A stretch of 64,000 bases of DNA from Liolophura sinensis (lineage: Eukaryota; Mollusca; Polyplacophora; Chitonida; Chitonidae): NCBI RefSeq assembly GCF_032854445.1, contig NC_088295.1:18401385-18465384 (forward strand), given 5' to 3'. This document shows, in pieces, positions 24,301-35,000 of this stretch. Within the stretch, counting starts at the first letter, position 1. Each line of letters starts with the position of its first letter. Under the pieces are notes generated by a model, which saw only the letters and a program-made list of their open reading frames with translations, did no database searches and had not been told where the DNA came from. The translations under genes were made by a program, and so were the position numbers.

Positions 24301-27300
24301 AATTTATGCATGGTTTACGCATGGTCGATACAATACAGAAATGATTGCTTAAGCTCAATACTGCCTCCTGTAACACACGTTTGACATATATGAAGCAACC
24401 TTACATTAGTTTTTTTAATTTGATTTGTTTGAAGAAAAATTCAGCATTTTTAACATAGTTTTGGCGAAAATTCAGATGGATTTCAGACTTACCTATAACT
24501 AGACTCAAGGCATATCCAAATGGTGCTTGGCAATACACGAGTCCTGAGGCGGCGATAACCTCTGCAGTGCCGTTGATGTACGCCCCACCCACCCAGGTAG
24601 CTGTGTACAGAATAAACAATCAACATCAGTTGTGCAAGTGAAATAGGAGTGCGGGTCTAGCGGGCAAACACATGTTTAACTTGTGTTTCAAACGGCAAAT
24701 TAACAGCAATAACGCTGGTTGTATTTAAGAGTCACAGGGTAACACACATGTTTTTGTTTGAGTCGTTTTAGCACAAATTGCACCTTCTACTGGGTACTCG
24801 GAACGAAGCCCGAAGAAAATAAAACGTTGTGCGATGCCAGTTGTAACACGCCAATTGCTCTGATGGCTTATCAGATTTTATTATGGATTTCTTCCAACAC
24901 AAAATCGAGTATTAGAAAAGTAAATATTTTCATCGATCATAATTTTAAGTTTAAAATCAGATAAAAGATGTTCTGTGACACGATGCCCTTTCGTCAGACT
25001 TGAGCAACAATATAATTGTGCACAAATACGTTTCGTCTTACGCCATACTAAACATCTGAAATTAAATCATTTTTTTTCTCGTACATAAGACCGGTTTGGT
25101 TTCAAGATCTATTTTTTCCTTACTACGATGGTGGAAGAGAATCATCGACCTGATAAACACCAGATCAGCTTGTGCCACAATAATGGTTTTGTGTAATACT
25201 ACCTCATCATATTATGAAACATTCGGCCAGCACGACCGCTTGTCCCACTCGATTAGGCTGTTACTTGTACCGTTATTGATCTCGTTCAGAGCGGATCGGA
25301 TCCAGTCGAGAGAGAATGGCGGGGGAAGAAGAGATCACGTGATACGCTATATAACAAGTGTAAATAGAACAGAAGGAACATGTCAATAACATGTCCACAC
25401 TGAGACATCGGGGTCAATCTTTTTGGATCATCGTGACGTGGAGGAAACAGTTCTGCGAGGGAGAAGAAGTTTCCCGGGTTAATTCCTACTGCGTGACCTG
25501 GCATTAGCGAGTGGTCGGCGATGGCACGTGGTCGATTAAGCAAATCCCGTCTGATGGGCTAAGCCGTGTCTCCTGGGTGTTGGGTGTCAGGACGTAGTAT
25601 ATACATATCCCTCATAACCTATTCTTCACCGACATCATCGACCTCTTCTGTGACGTTCTGTAAACTTTAATATATTAGTATCTGTCCAGATTAGTATCAT
25701 TCTCGGCAATTTGCCTTGCATTTTTAGCGAAGCGACAAATATTATAATATAAACGACAAGTATTGCTCCGTTTACATATGTGGGGGCAACTGGTTTACAA
25801 TGACATAAACTTAACTAATGAGAAGAAAACTATATACTGACTTATGAAATTATGAACTGACTTATTCTGTCGGACATATGAAACTTTTCCACATAATATC
25901 AGGACAGTTTCTCTCCAATATATTCTTAAGAGAAAACTTCTTTTGTGAAGTGGTAAGTAACTGGTCGATGTGATCGTTCCATGTTCCCTGGTTATTTAAT
26001 ATTACACCTAGATGTTATGTGATTTTCATGTTGTATTACATTTTGTGCAAAAATCTTCTACAGAAAGGCAGGTGTGACAGAGCTGAAATTTACCCTCAAG
26101 TAAAAACTCGCTGTTGATTGAGAATGTCATGTGACCGAAAACGTCTGCCATTTATATGATTGTATACTTTCACGGGTTTCCTAGTTTTCTCTGATACAGT
26201 TTTGCAGGCTTATATTTTTTACCGGAAATTTCGCAATTTTTCTGGAAGTAAAAGTGTCCCCATCTTGTAAAATGCCTCTTTTCATTCTGTATTAGATCCA
26301 TTTACAGAGATGGTAGCAGTAGCAGATAGGTTTAAAAGCGCTGGAGATGAAAAGTCAACTGAAGCTGTGCATTTACACAGTAATGGAAGAAAAGACAGTT
26401 CACAGTGTTCAGATTTTAGCTATATTTTAGCCATATTTAACTTGGTTACATATCATATTTGAAAGAGACTGGATATGTCGCACCATTCACAGAAACTCTA
26501 GTGTTTTGAGTTTTAGAGTGTCTACCTCATGATGACGGAATGCAAACAGTCTACAACAAAATATAATAGATTTCATATAATTTTGAATTAATTTGTCTAA
26601 TTTCTGTGGTGATTTATGGTTTGGGAAACGGTTGCCGGGTAAATATGAGCTTTGAATATCGAAGTATTCTCTGCAAACTGCAAACACTTCATAAAGCTAT
26701 TTTTATATGTTTGTCATGCCATTATATGTTTGGCACCTCGACTATATTCTGCTCTCTGGAAACATGCCATATATTCAGTATCGAATGTCTTGTGTTCGTT
26801 TTCACAGGTAACCTTGACATTTGATACGGTAGTTTAATGGTGGCAATCCGATGCTCGCCACTTCACAGTTGCCAACGACGAGATTGTTATAATCCTAGAC
26901 TTGTCCTCTCTTGGTTTGGCTTATTAACAAGCTTCAGTATAAAAGGTTACCCCAAATAGGTCCTCCTCGTCATGCAAATCCCGTGGATGAAGGTGAGAGC
27001 AGGTTGTTGTGGGGGTTGATATATCGGCGATGAGGGAGGAAGCCTGAGTGTATGGATCATGGAATAGCTATGATTAGCCACTATTAGTCTGAAGGGAGAG
27101 AATGCGGTCTGCGCATGAGACAGTCACGCACCTCCGTCTCACGCAGCCGCCATGTTACCGACACGCAAGTACCTTATTCTCGCTGTTCCCTAATCGCACG
27201 CGTCTTTAGGCTCGCTTTGCAGAATAAGTTATTTATAGATAAAACTAGAACAAAGGGTATCTTCATACCAACCATTACAACTCCCGCGGGCCTTAAGCTT

Positions 27301-30300
27301 GTCTGCCAAAACACTTGGCTTAAATTAAGCAGTGTTGTCACGCGACACTGTTTCCAGTGTCACCAGCAGGTTAAATCAATGATCATAGAACTACTGTTTA
27401 GCATGGTTAGTGGAATATAAGGTCATCAGCATCAATTGTTTCAGTCATACAGGAACTGTAAGTTCTTTTCTTTTGTTATTGGTTTTATGTTTATAAATGA
27501 GAACTTCAACGTTTATAGTGTTGGGCAACAATAATATTCTTGAGAACGTTGTAAAACACCACTCAAATGAATAAATACATTGTGGCAGCAACACGACTCC
27601 TGGACTTTGATCATTAAATTTGGACCAATAAGACCACCAACGTCCAATGACGGACCGTCCTGTCTTCGTTCAGGCGGAAATCCTAATATTTTACCTGACT
27701 CTCTGGTTTCCCATGGAAGGAATGCTTATGAAGGGCTTCATGAGAAACTTCCTATTTTCATATTCAAAGTGGACGTTCTCCAGTTTGACCAGTTAGTGTA
27801 AACGTACAGACGGCATATTCAAAGGCACTTTATTTTTTCATTTTATTTCATGTCCTTCACTCCTTCTACGGGGGTAAAACAATTGTAACAGTTTTGTGTG
27901 AGGGAAATCAGAAGAAATCTACCTGCGTAGATTTAAGGGCTTGAAAGTTGCTCCCACCAGCATGTGCGGAAAATCTGATCAAGATGGCCAAATTGAAACA
28001 TCACAAGGTTAGCGAAACCTCGATCTGGCATGGACCGGAAGTTGAAAGCTGGGCGCTTACACATGCCCCCGCACCTATATACCGTGTGTACATTGCCTCT
28101 GGCGTATGCACAGTTTCACAGTTAACGATTTCCTGAAGATAAATACTCTCCTGAACTAATGGAAACGTGAGTCTTCGTATGTATTCTACTGATGCTAATA
28201 AAAGGATGCGGGTAATAATTTCCATACATATATACTCTGAGGGGTCATAAATATAGATATGCCAATCGCTTATATACATAAAAAATAACTTACCTTGAAA
28301 AACATTTTCAATGGTGTAGTGAATCCATGTAGACTGCTTTTAAATATATCGAACAAAGCTTGTGTGGGCGTTTGACGTTTGGCTTCGGTATACATATATA
28401 TGTATAATTAAAGCCTTATCAGTACAATTCATTTTCTGTCTACTTTTTTCTTTAAAAGCCTTTTTTGCTTACACTAAATAATCATTTCATCAGTACTGAA
28501 ACATTATTTTCAATACACCATTGTTATGTATGACTATTTAACGTTTTCATGTACTGTTAGTCTGCGGACCTTTGTGAAAGCATAACAGGCCCTGTTATAT
28601 ATGTACAGCGCGAACCTGGCCGAAAGCACCTTGTTCAATGCTCTGTTTATTTAACTGACTGTTCATTGGCTGTTAATTCTGTGTCTAAGAATAGTTGAAT
28701 CCACCTGGAGCGTATATAAGCCGTGTTTTCTGTGCAGAGAGGGGGTATTTTTGCTGCATCCACTGGGAGCCTGGAGAGTGTGCGACGCTCTCGTATCGAG
28801 TCCATTATATTTATATGAGCTGGTGATGCCAGTTTCGTTTGGGAGGTCAGATTTTTATGCCGGCACGGTTTTTGTACCACAGTAGTACTGATGTCTGGTT
28901 TATGTGAATTTCTGCGGAAGTCACGTTTATTGGTGTTCGGATCTTTATTATGATTATACAGTGTTGACTGTGTAATTTGTTTAACACGCTGACCTCACCT
29001 GACCGACAAGGTCGTCAAGGACTCTAAACTGAAGTTTTCAGTTTTGTAAAGGACGTTCGTTCTGCCACAAGGTGACATTACTCTACGTCTCTGAACGGCT
29101 CGTTTGTGAGTTTCTGCGGGAAACTGTTCTAAAGTGGATTATACCTCCATGCCTGTATTTACCCTGTGTTGTGCTCTGCGGGTGCGACGTCATTCAAAGG
29201 CTTGACTGTTCCAGTTCTGTGTAACCTGTGTACTGTGTTCGCGTTCGCTATCCTAGCGAAGTACCTGACTAGGACAATTTGTGACTTGTGTGAATTGTGT
29301 GTTTATCCCATGGTCTTTACGTTGGAGCTCCTGGAACAACACGTTCCTTGGGATGCAAAGGTGAACTGGAAACTTTTAAAGACCGGTAATACTGATGTGT
29401 ATGTTTTTTATGTTGTTGTTGTTGAACTGTCTGTAAAACTATACGTCTCATTTAGTATATATAAAGCCATTGTTTACATTGTAATATTGAGTCACTGAGT
29501 CTGTTTTCTGTTGCTGTTTTCAATACCGTAACACCATAGCTGACCCAGCGGTCGCCCCAGCTTCTGTTCAGACTACCAAAACTTGACCAGTGATTTTGTA
29601 TGTCAGGATGCAGTACCACTATTGGACTGTGTATGAGGGTTGACACGCCCATGCAGTTTTCTATATATCTGTTACATTTACATATCTGTTACTCTGTCCG
29701 CTGTCATAAGAGTGAGTGAGTTCTTGGGGTTTAACGTCGTGCTCTACAATTTTTCAGTCATATGATGACGAGCTGTCATAAAACGGTGTTACACCTATGA
29801 TACGAGTCATATATCCATGGCCACGATTTATAGCAAATAGACAATAAATATATCTGCTAAATTATTTTTTTAATACCAAATATTCCATTTTCTTTTCCAA
29901 ATGAACCAAAAATGTGAGGAAGATCAATTTTTTCAAAGGGTGCACTCGGTGAGGATGGGGTGGGGGTTTGGGGGGAGAACACGTCGGTACCTCACACGGG
30001 CGCCTGCCACTGTGTACGTCGGTACCTCACACGGGCGCCAGCCACGGTGCACGTCGGTACCTCACACGGGCGCCTGCCACGGTGCACCCGTCCTCCATAC
30101 CACCATGAATTGCACCATCAATCCGCTAATCGGAGTGCCAAGCAATCTAAGGGGAAATCGCCTTGAGCTACAGAATAAAGACAGCTCTGACAACTAGAAG
30201 ACCATAAGCATTACAAGCAGTGTACCCACTAACCTGTCATGGTAAAGACGCCGACCAAGAGTCCAATGTTCCTGCCTGCAAGCATCACATCTTCACTCTC

Positions 30301-30408
30301 GGGGTTCACTCCGGATGCCTTGTTCTTACGGGCTGCCCATATCCCAACGATAAGAATTAACACGTAGAAAAATATAATAGCAATCACCCCAGCAACGTGG
30401 ACCGCCAT
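17710..30408 (-). CDS. SLC5A7: High-affinity choline transporter, copy A (complete, eight coding exons)
   Basis: This is a sodium-coupled plasma-membrane choline transporter of the SLC5 family, supplying choline for acetylcholine synthesis in cholinergic terminals. Exons on the - strand (30408-30234, 24600-24493, 24262-24107, 23590-23442, 20326-20174, 19120-18991, 18772-18555, 18375-17710) give 1755 nt, 584 residues plus TAA. Recognisable blocks in order: a hydrophobic N-terminal helix, [129 protein letters not shown] and [12 protein letters not shown]. The polar tail from about residue 490 is cytoplasmic and poorly conserved. All junctions keep frame. Copy B retains QLFCIF where A has QGLFIF, so A is the more diverged copy. 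The transporter family is clear; choline as substrate is inferred from closeness to CHT1. Confidence 0.94.
18555..18772 (-). CDS. SLC5A7: Transporter A exon 7
   Basis: 218 nt. Encodes [35 protein letters not shown] and [19 protein letters not shown]. Donor GTAAGA, phase 0. CHT1 normally has GAVSAAVM where A reads GAISAAVM. Confidence 0.94.
18991..19120 (-). CDS. SLC5A7: Transporter A exon 6
   Basis: 130 nt. Encodes [20 protein letters not shown] and [17 protein letters not shown]. Acceptor TTGTTCAG, donor GTAGAG. Confidence 0.93.
19383..20157. repeat. 25-bp minisatellite in transporter A intron 5
   Basis: About 31 copies of a unit of the form GACAATTTGGGAGGGTTTTC plus TGGGT, with the most diverged copies next to exon 5. 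On the transcribed (-) strand each unit reads CTCCCAAATTGTCACCCAG, resembling a pyrimidine tract plus AG. No stop codon occurs in any frame of the consensus on that strand, which explains the long repetitive ORFs. Confidence 0.95.
20174..20326 (-). CDS. SLC5A7: Transporter A exon 5
   Basis: 153 nt. Encodes [25 protein letters not shown] (a possible glycosylation sequon) and FGGVPWQ. The donor is GTTCGT, weaker than the others, and a 25-bp minisatellite starts within about 20 nt of it. Confidence 0.92.
20439..23441. other. Transporter A intron 4, no gene seen
   Basis: About 3 kb. Contains a degraded SINE family 1 fragment near 20449-20530 on the - strand and a short CT run near 21355. No coding sequence is supported. 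Confidence 0.5.
23442..23590 (-). CDS. SLC5A7: Transporter A exon 4
   Basis: 149 nt. Encodes [19 protein letters not shown] and [20 protein letters not shown]. The usual QLFCIF has become QGLFIF. Donor GTAAGT, phase 0. Confidence 0.93.
24107..24262 (-). CDS. SLC5A7: Transporter A exon 3
   Basis: 156 nt. Encodes [20 protein letters not shown] and [17 protein letters not shown], residues 95-146. Acceptor ATTTTAG, donor GTAAAA. Confidence 0.94.
   Translation of the reverse strand, partial: ADCSLRTECGSKVMLQCWIHSNESTVSAWADYCIFLLFLEKPFGRPPSWLL
24493..24600 (-). CDS. SLC5A7: Transporter A exon 2
   Basis: 108 nt. Encodes [19 protein letters not shown] and [13 protein letters not shown], among the most conserved CHT1 blocks (residues 59-94). 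Donor GTAAGT. Confidence 0.94.
24601..28592. other. Transporter A intron 1, gene-free part
   Basis: I see no exon. There is a SINE family 1 3' fragment at about 27505-27576 (+ strand). An octamer-like ATGCAAAT occurs near 26973; by itself this is weak evidence for regulation. Confidence 0.45.
28593..29533 (+). mobile_element. Possible solo LTR
   Basis: A 941-bp segment starts TGTTATATATG and ends CCGTAACA, giving the TGTTA...TAACA termini typical of LTRs. Inside is a TATA-like GCGTATATAAGCC about 120 bp from the left end and a second TATATATAAAG near the right end. No second LTR, polyprotein or matching target duplication is seen in the window, so the call is tentative. Confidence 0.35.
29710..29771 (-). 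mobile_element. 62-bp truncated SINE family 2 tail with 10-bp target duplication
   Basis: Only the SINE 3' end is present (GAGTGAGTGAGTTCTTGGGG, TTTAACGTCGT, TTTTTCAGTCATATGA). Perfect GCTGTCATAA repeats flank it at 29700-29709 and 29772-29781. It is a 5'-truncated retrotransposition event. Confidence 0.85.
29982..30087. repeat. 35-bp triplicate repeat
   Basis: Three near-identical copies of a GC-rich unit containing CGTCGGTACCTCACACGGGC, about 150 bp inside intron 1 from transporter A exon 1. Repetitive ORFs over it are not genes. Confidence 0.85.
30234..30408 (-). CDS. SLC5A7: Transporter A exon 1 with start codon
   Basis: Encodes [20 protein letters not shown], the linker WAARKNK, and [14 protein letters not shown]. 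The start matches the CHT1 N-terminus in position. Donor GTTAGT, phase 1. Residues 1-58. Confidence 0.93.
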
Positions 30409-30439
30409 GTCAGATTTAGTCCGGAGTCAGAATGTTCGT
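30409..30439 (-). other. Transporter A 5' untranslated part of exon 1
   Basis: TTCTGTTTTCAG at the upstream side looks like a splice acceptor, leaving 31 nt of 5' UTR before the ATG. This implies a separate noncoding first exon further upstream (higher coordinates) that I could not place. Confidence 0.55.
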
Positions 30440-31548
30440 CTGAAAACAGAAATTTGGTGTTTGACTTTAGTTAACAAATACCATGTCCAAGTGCTTCTCC
30501 TTACAGTGAGTGTGGCGTGACACCTGGTGAAGTAGCAGCAAATGTAGTTCTAATCTAAGCCAGCATATCAGCGATCTATCGCTGCTTTGACGGAGGCTCA
30601 CAGTGATGTGTGAATTGGACACAGTGGCCCTTATAGAGTGCGAACTGCCGTATGTTCTGAACACGTGTTCTAGCCTGGACAGGAGACAATGGGTGGACGT
30701 CCCGCCCCCATCTGCCACGCTGCCACACCGTTATACTGCTTACTGACCACGTGCGGCAGGGTGAACCTGATGATTTCGCAGACTACCTGAGTACTGTTGT
30801 ATATTTGTACACTTCTAGACATGTAATATCTTACGAGATAGCCAAGATGACACTGTTTTCTCAATCCAGCGTAGTGAAGCGATAAACACAGAAGATTAAA
30901 TATGACCAATAAATGTTACATGCGCTGATCTCATTAGCCAAGTGAGGTAAACATAAACATTGGGTATGCATGTACCTAGAGAGTCTCTGATAAGCTGCAC
31001 ATGTATGTGTATAGGGTTAGTACAATAATGGAATTGAGTCGAATCCCACAGTTCAGTTTGTCGTATTAACTCGTGGAATTCGACTAGGACAAATGCTATT
31101 TCATATAAGTCTCCTTCACACGGTGTGATTTGTCGAATTCTACGAATTGCATGAAGTAAGGTTTGTCCTGTTTTCGTTCGACTTACCGAATTTAAGATGT
31201 CGATACGACAAAACGCACATAATTGTATTCATCACTGTTTTGATTGAGAACGTGCACAGCAGTAGTACATATAGCTTTCTGAAATATAGACAATGACTTG
31301 AATATACTCTGTTATTTTTTGGGCCTGTGTGGCGTATGAACTAAAAAGCCCTAAAGCAAAAGGCGTTGATCCAGTCATCCCTGTTCCGGGCCTATAGACG
31401 ATCGGACGTGTCGGGGGGTGGGGGGGGGGGGGGCGCTTCCGGAGTATTCATACCCCCAGTAAACTAGGGTTTATCAAACAATCTTATTCCATAAACCCCT
31501 TGGGACAAAGTTTTATTGTGACGCTTGCCGGAAATGTCGCAGTTAGAG

Positions 31549-31592
<44 letters not shown>

Positions 31593-33161
31593 GTCCGAAG
31601 TTATATATGAGGACTGTCCCGGCTTGGGTCAGCTGGACTAAAAACTTGCTCCCTTCTCATCGAAACTACTGGGTGCAGCAGTGCCAGTTATATGCCTCTG
31701 ACGTCACTGGTCTTCTTGATGAGCGACATATTGATTTAACCTTTGCCCAAATTTGGGAGAGGGACTGAGGTCTGCCAAGAAGAATCACCCAATCTGGGGG
31801 AATCACTTCTTCAGTTTATTCATAGTAACAAAAGTCAAATCGATTTGTCTTTGCTTCTCAACTTTCGCCGAGTTATTCCTGGCGGACCAAGATCACGTGG
31901 GTAGACGAGATTACCGGGCTGTCACGTGTGATATATTACCTCCATAAAGTGATTTTTAAGACTGCTCAGCAAATACGCAGCTGCCCCTCCTGAATGAAAA
32001 ACAAACCACTGTCTTTATTAGCCTACGCCTGGTCTCAAAGTTCTCCAAGCCATCTGATTGCTCTTAATAAGACAATATATCTTATATCATCCCACAGCTT
32101 ACATGCAACTGTCCGTTATAAAAATCAATCATCGTAAAATTGTCTACGTGTATCCTTATTTTGTGCTCTACTCTAATGTGTCAGGCTCTGTTTGCTGTAT
32201 GGTGTAATGGAGTTTCCTGGGTGAACTTGAATGGAGCCGATTGCTGAAATATTTTCGGCTAAACTCTTTTTTCTCCCATCGTCAGTATGCTTACATATAT
32301 AATGTGTATTCAAAACGGGTAAAATGTAAGAAAGGAATAAGGCCATTAGATTAAGACGAAGCACTAGAGTGGAATAAGCAAAAGCTTTTAGTTGTGAAAA
32401 TTATATTTTTCTTTAGTTTTAGACTACTACACAACGCATTGCCGCTGTTACAAGGTGTACCACTACACTCCTTGTAACTACACTCCTTGTAACACAAATA
32501 CACATCTCACGTCACATAGGATAGAGTTTGAACCTTCGGAATGGTGTTAACAGCCTTTCATCACATAAGAACAATACGTAAAGAACAATAGGAACAACTG
32601 AAGTAATAATGAAGTCAAACAATACTTAAAAACGTGCAAGTATCACTTCAGGATATATTGCCAATACAGTGTACACTATCTCATGTATCACGTATTCCTC
32701 TACATTACACCTGGAATTTACCAATCTGACCTGAACTGATCGCTCATAAACCAGAAATAAACATATCTACCGGCACAGGTGATTGTTACCCAGAAGCCAT
32801 AATTTTTGTACTGCAACAAACACCAACTGTGTGTCGAATTGCATTACAAATTAGGTAACAGAGTAAACAGGTTAAAGTTGCATTTTTTAACACTACATGT
32901 GCCCAATTACCCCCAACACAAACACAGCGGTCACATGAATAAGACAGCACATTGAAACATTGAATTAATAAGCACATGCCAATGCAGTGAATAACTAAAA
33001 AGAGAAAACTCACGATACAACCACGTCCTGAACAGAACAATGTTCACATGATTCTAGAGTTCTCATGAGACAACCACCATTTAAACGATGCATGAGAGTT
33101 CTCACGATACAATCACGTTCTCATGATACCAGAGAGTTACCAACATACAGCCATATTCTCC
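30440..33161. other. Upstream of transporter A: promoter region expected, no exon placed
   Basis: The noncoding first exon and promoter of copy A should lie in this direction, but I could not place them. Contents: a segment near 31030-31200 with inverted words (AGGACAAA/TTTGTCCT and ATTCGAC/GTCGAAT), a G-rich run at 31413-31433, and (TA)n at 31552-31590. Confidence 0.4.
31552..31590. repeat. (TA)n microsatellite
   Basis: Uninterrupted TA dinucleotide run of about 39 bp. Confidence 0.95.
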
Positions 33162-33484
33162 TGAGTGAGTGAGCGCTTTGGGTTTAACGTCGTACTTTAC
33201 AATTTTTCAGTCATATTACGACTTAAAGTACGGCTTTCCACCGCTTTATTATCTAGTGCTGCTTTACTGAGACGCCTAACAGAAGGCAAGTAAGCGGCCC
33301 CGCCCGAGCCATTATACTGACACGGGTCAACCAGTCGTTGCACTATCCCCTTCATGCTGAACGCCAAGCGAGGAAGTCACAACTTCCTCTTTTAAGGTCT
33401 TACCCAGATGTGATTCAACCCAGGATTGACCCAGAATCTAACGCTCCCGAAGGACGCTCTACCATCTGTGCTATCGGGGAGCCG
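33162..33484 (-). mobile_element. SINE family 2, near full-length
   Basis: The tRNA-like head at the right end reads, on the - strand, GATAGCACAGATGGTAGAGC (A-box-like) and GGGTCAATCC (B-box-like). The tail at the left is GACGTTAAACCCAAAGCGCT then CACTCACTC. It is about 10% diverged from the 4434 copy by eye. No clean target duplication was found. Confidence 0.8.
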
Positions 33485-33596
33485 GTCATGTTTTCACGAT
33501 GTGAGAGAGTCATAACGATATGAACCCTCTTGATCCATCTATCGTGGTCCGATAGCCTACAACCGAGTTCCATTTGAAACCTTTTTGGTTTCACTG

Positions 33597-34223
33597 CTAG
33601 TATTTACCGTTCTCATAATCTGACCAAAATATTAAACGCTTAAGACACTTTGGAGACACATGATCAGTAAAAGTGAATTGAAAGCCGTATAGCTCTAGCA
33701 ACAGCAACTTTACACGTTTGACAGGCGCGTGGTTCTTTGGCTCGCATGCTCCAAAAACACACCCATCAGCCACCCTGCCCTCATTGAGTTTATCTGTCTC
33801 TATCCGGAAACTGTGTGTCTCAAATTCGCCTATATTCTTTGTATCAATGAAATCTGTTTCACAGTGTGGTGTTGCTATAACAGAGACCGCTTGTTTGTGA
33901 TGGAATAGATTTCTCAAGCATATACACATATATAGCTTGAACCATCTCAGCAGCTGATCATTTGGTCTTGTAACAAGCGAAAATGTGAGGGCCACAGACC
34001 GCAGTAAGTTCTCTCCACATGCTGAGAGTGTGCAAGGACACTTGATGATAATTGATCGATCGTAGCTGGACACCTTATAGTGTCTGTACACAGACATACA
34101 CGATGTAGTTCTGGAGTCATACATATACATAACCATGCTTGACCACAAACTATGAATACAGGTTTTCCTCCAATACATAGAATACATGGTAAATACAATG
34201 CGACATATACATGCTATACTCAA
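33597..34223 (-). CDS. Unidentified 208-codon open reading frame
   Basis: I do not recognise this. The ORF runs from an ATG near 34223 to a stop at 33597 with no interruption, unusually long for AT-rich noncoding DNA; the other ORFs of this length in the window are transporter exons or retroelement. It is rich in Cys, Ser and Met, with no signal peptide, repeat or known motif that I can see. Its C-terminal half (ETDFIDTKNIGEFETHSF onwards) has more protein-like composition. It sits between two SINE fragments (33162-33484 and 34203-34372). No promoter or splice site was identified. It could be a chance ORF, a mobile-element remnant or a single-exon gene. Confidence 0.2.
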   Translation of the reverse strand: MSIACICRIVFTMYSMYWRKTCIHSLWSSMVMYMYDSRTTSCMSVYRHYKVSSYDRSIIIKCPCTLSACGENLLRSVALTFSLVTRPNDQLLRWFKLYMCICLRNLFHHKQAVSVIATPHCETDFIDTKNIGEFETHSFRIETDKLNEGRVADGCVFGACEPKNHAPVKRVKLLLLELYGFQFTFTDHVSPKCLKRLIFWSDYENGKY

Positions 34224-34372
34224 GAATTTTTCACCTATATGTCGGTTGTAAGTATTACGGTGTGAGGAAACCCGGCAGAAGGTCCTGGCAGACCAGCATG
34301 ATTAGAGAGAGGCTCCTGGATCACTGTGCTGCGCTAACACCTTAACCACTAGGCCACGAAGTCCTCCCCCAA
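34203..34372 (-). repeat. SINE family 1 diverged copy with tRNA-like head
   Basis: The tail ACTCAAGAATTTTTCAC is at the left. The head at the right reads, on the - strand, TGGCCTAGTGGTTAAGGTGT, like an A box. The middle of the element is partly deleted. Confidence 0.65.
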
Positions 34373-34497
34373 CCCCCAAGAGTCTGTCTAACCTTATAAA
34401 AATGTTACCATATATGCAACTGTTACTGGGTATGCAACTGTTACTGATATGCCACGCGGTGATCCGTCAGACGGTTAAACGTGACGTATTATGTAGG

Positions 34498-34597
34498 TGT
34501 ATGTATGTATGTATGTATGTATGTATGTATGTATGTATGTATGTATGTATGTATGTATGTATGTATGTATGTATGTATGTATGTATGTATGTATGTA
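34498..34597. repeat. (GTAT)n microsatellite
   Basis: About 25 units of GTAT, directly followed by ACTTGGGGTTTAACGTCGTC. The microsatellite is therefore probably an expanded 3' tail of SINE family 3, which ends in (GTAT)n at 59459. Confidence 0.93.
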
Positions 34598-35000
34598 CAT
34601 AGACTTGGGGTTTAACGTCGTCATCTATCAGGTATTTATGTATGCTAGGGGTCTAACGTCGTTACCGGTTGTGTATGAACGTAGGCTTGGGGTTTAACGT
34701 CGTCATCTTATTTATTTATTTGATTGGTGTTTTACGCCGTACTCAAGAATATTTCACGGCGGCCAGCATTATGGTGGGAGGAAACCGGACATAGCTTGGT
34801 GGAAACCCACGACCATCCGCAGGTTGCTGGAAGACCTTCCCACGTACGATCGGAGAGGATGCCAGCGTGAGCTGAACTTGAACTCCCAGCGCGTCGTTAT
34901 CTTTCACGTATGTATGTATGCTAGGGGTCTAAAGTCGTCACCAGTTACGTATGTACGTAGGCTAGAGGTCTAACGTCGTCATCTGTTATGTATTATCATA
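34590..35000. repeat. 41-bp array made of SINE tail, interrupted by another SINE
   Basis: About five units of a 41-bp repeat of the form GTATGTACATAGACTTGGGG plus TTTAACGTCGTCATC, three before and two to three after an inserted SINE. Later units read CTAGGGGTCTAACGTCGT. The unit is the 3' tail of SINE families 2 and 3. Confidence 0.8.
34708..34891 (-). mobile_element. SINE family 1, 5'-truncated, with near-perfect 12-bp target duplication
   Basis: The tail GAGTACGGCGTAAAACACCA and (AAAT)n lie at the left, and the body runs through GCCAGCATTATGGTGGGAGG to about 34891. CGTCGTCATCTT (34698-34709) and CGTCGTTATCTT (34892-34903) flank it with one mismatch. Confidence 0.85.

Noticed and set aside
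26950..27110. Octamer ATGCAAAT and purine-rich stretch as an enhancer
   Set aside because: One 8-bp match in a 5.6-kb intron is expected by chance; no supporting cluster of sites.
34402..34697. ORFs of repeated MYVC
   Set aside because: Translation of the (GTAT)n microsatellite.
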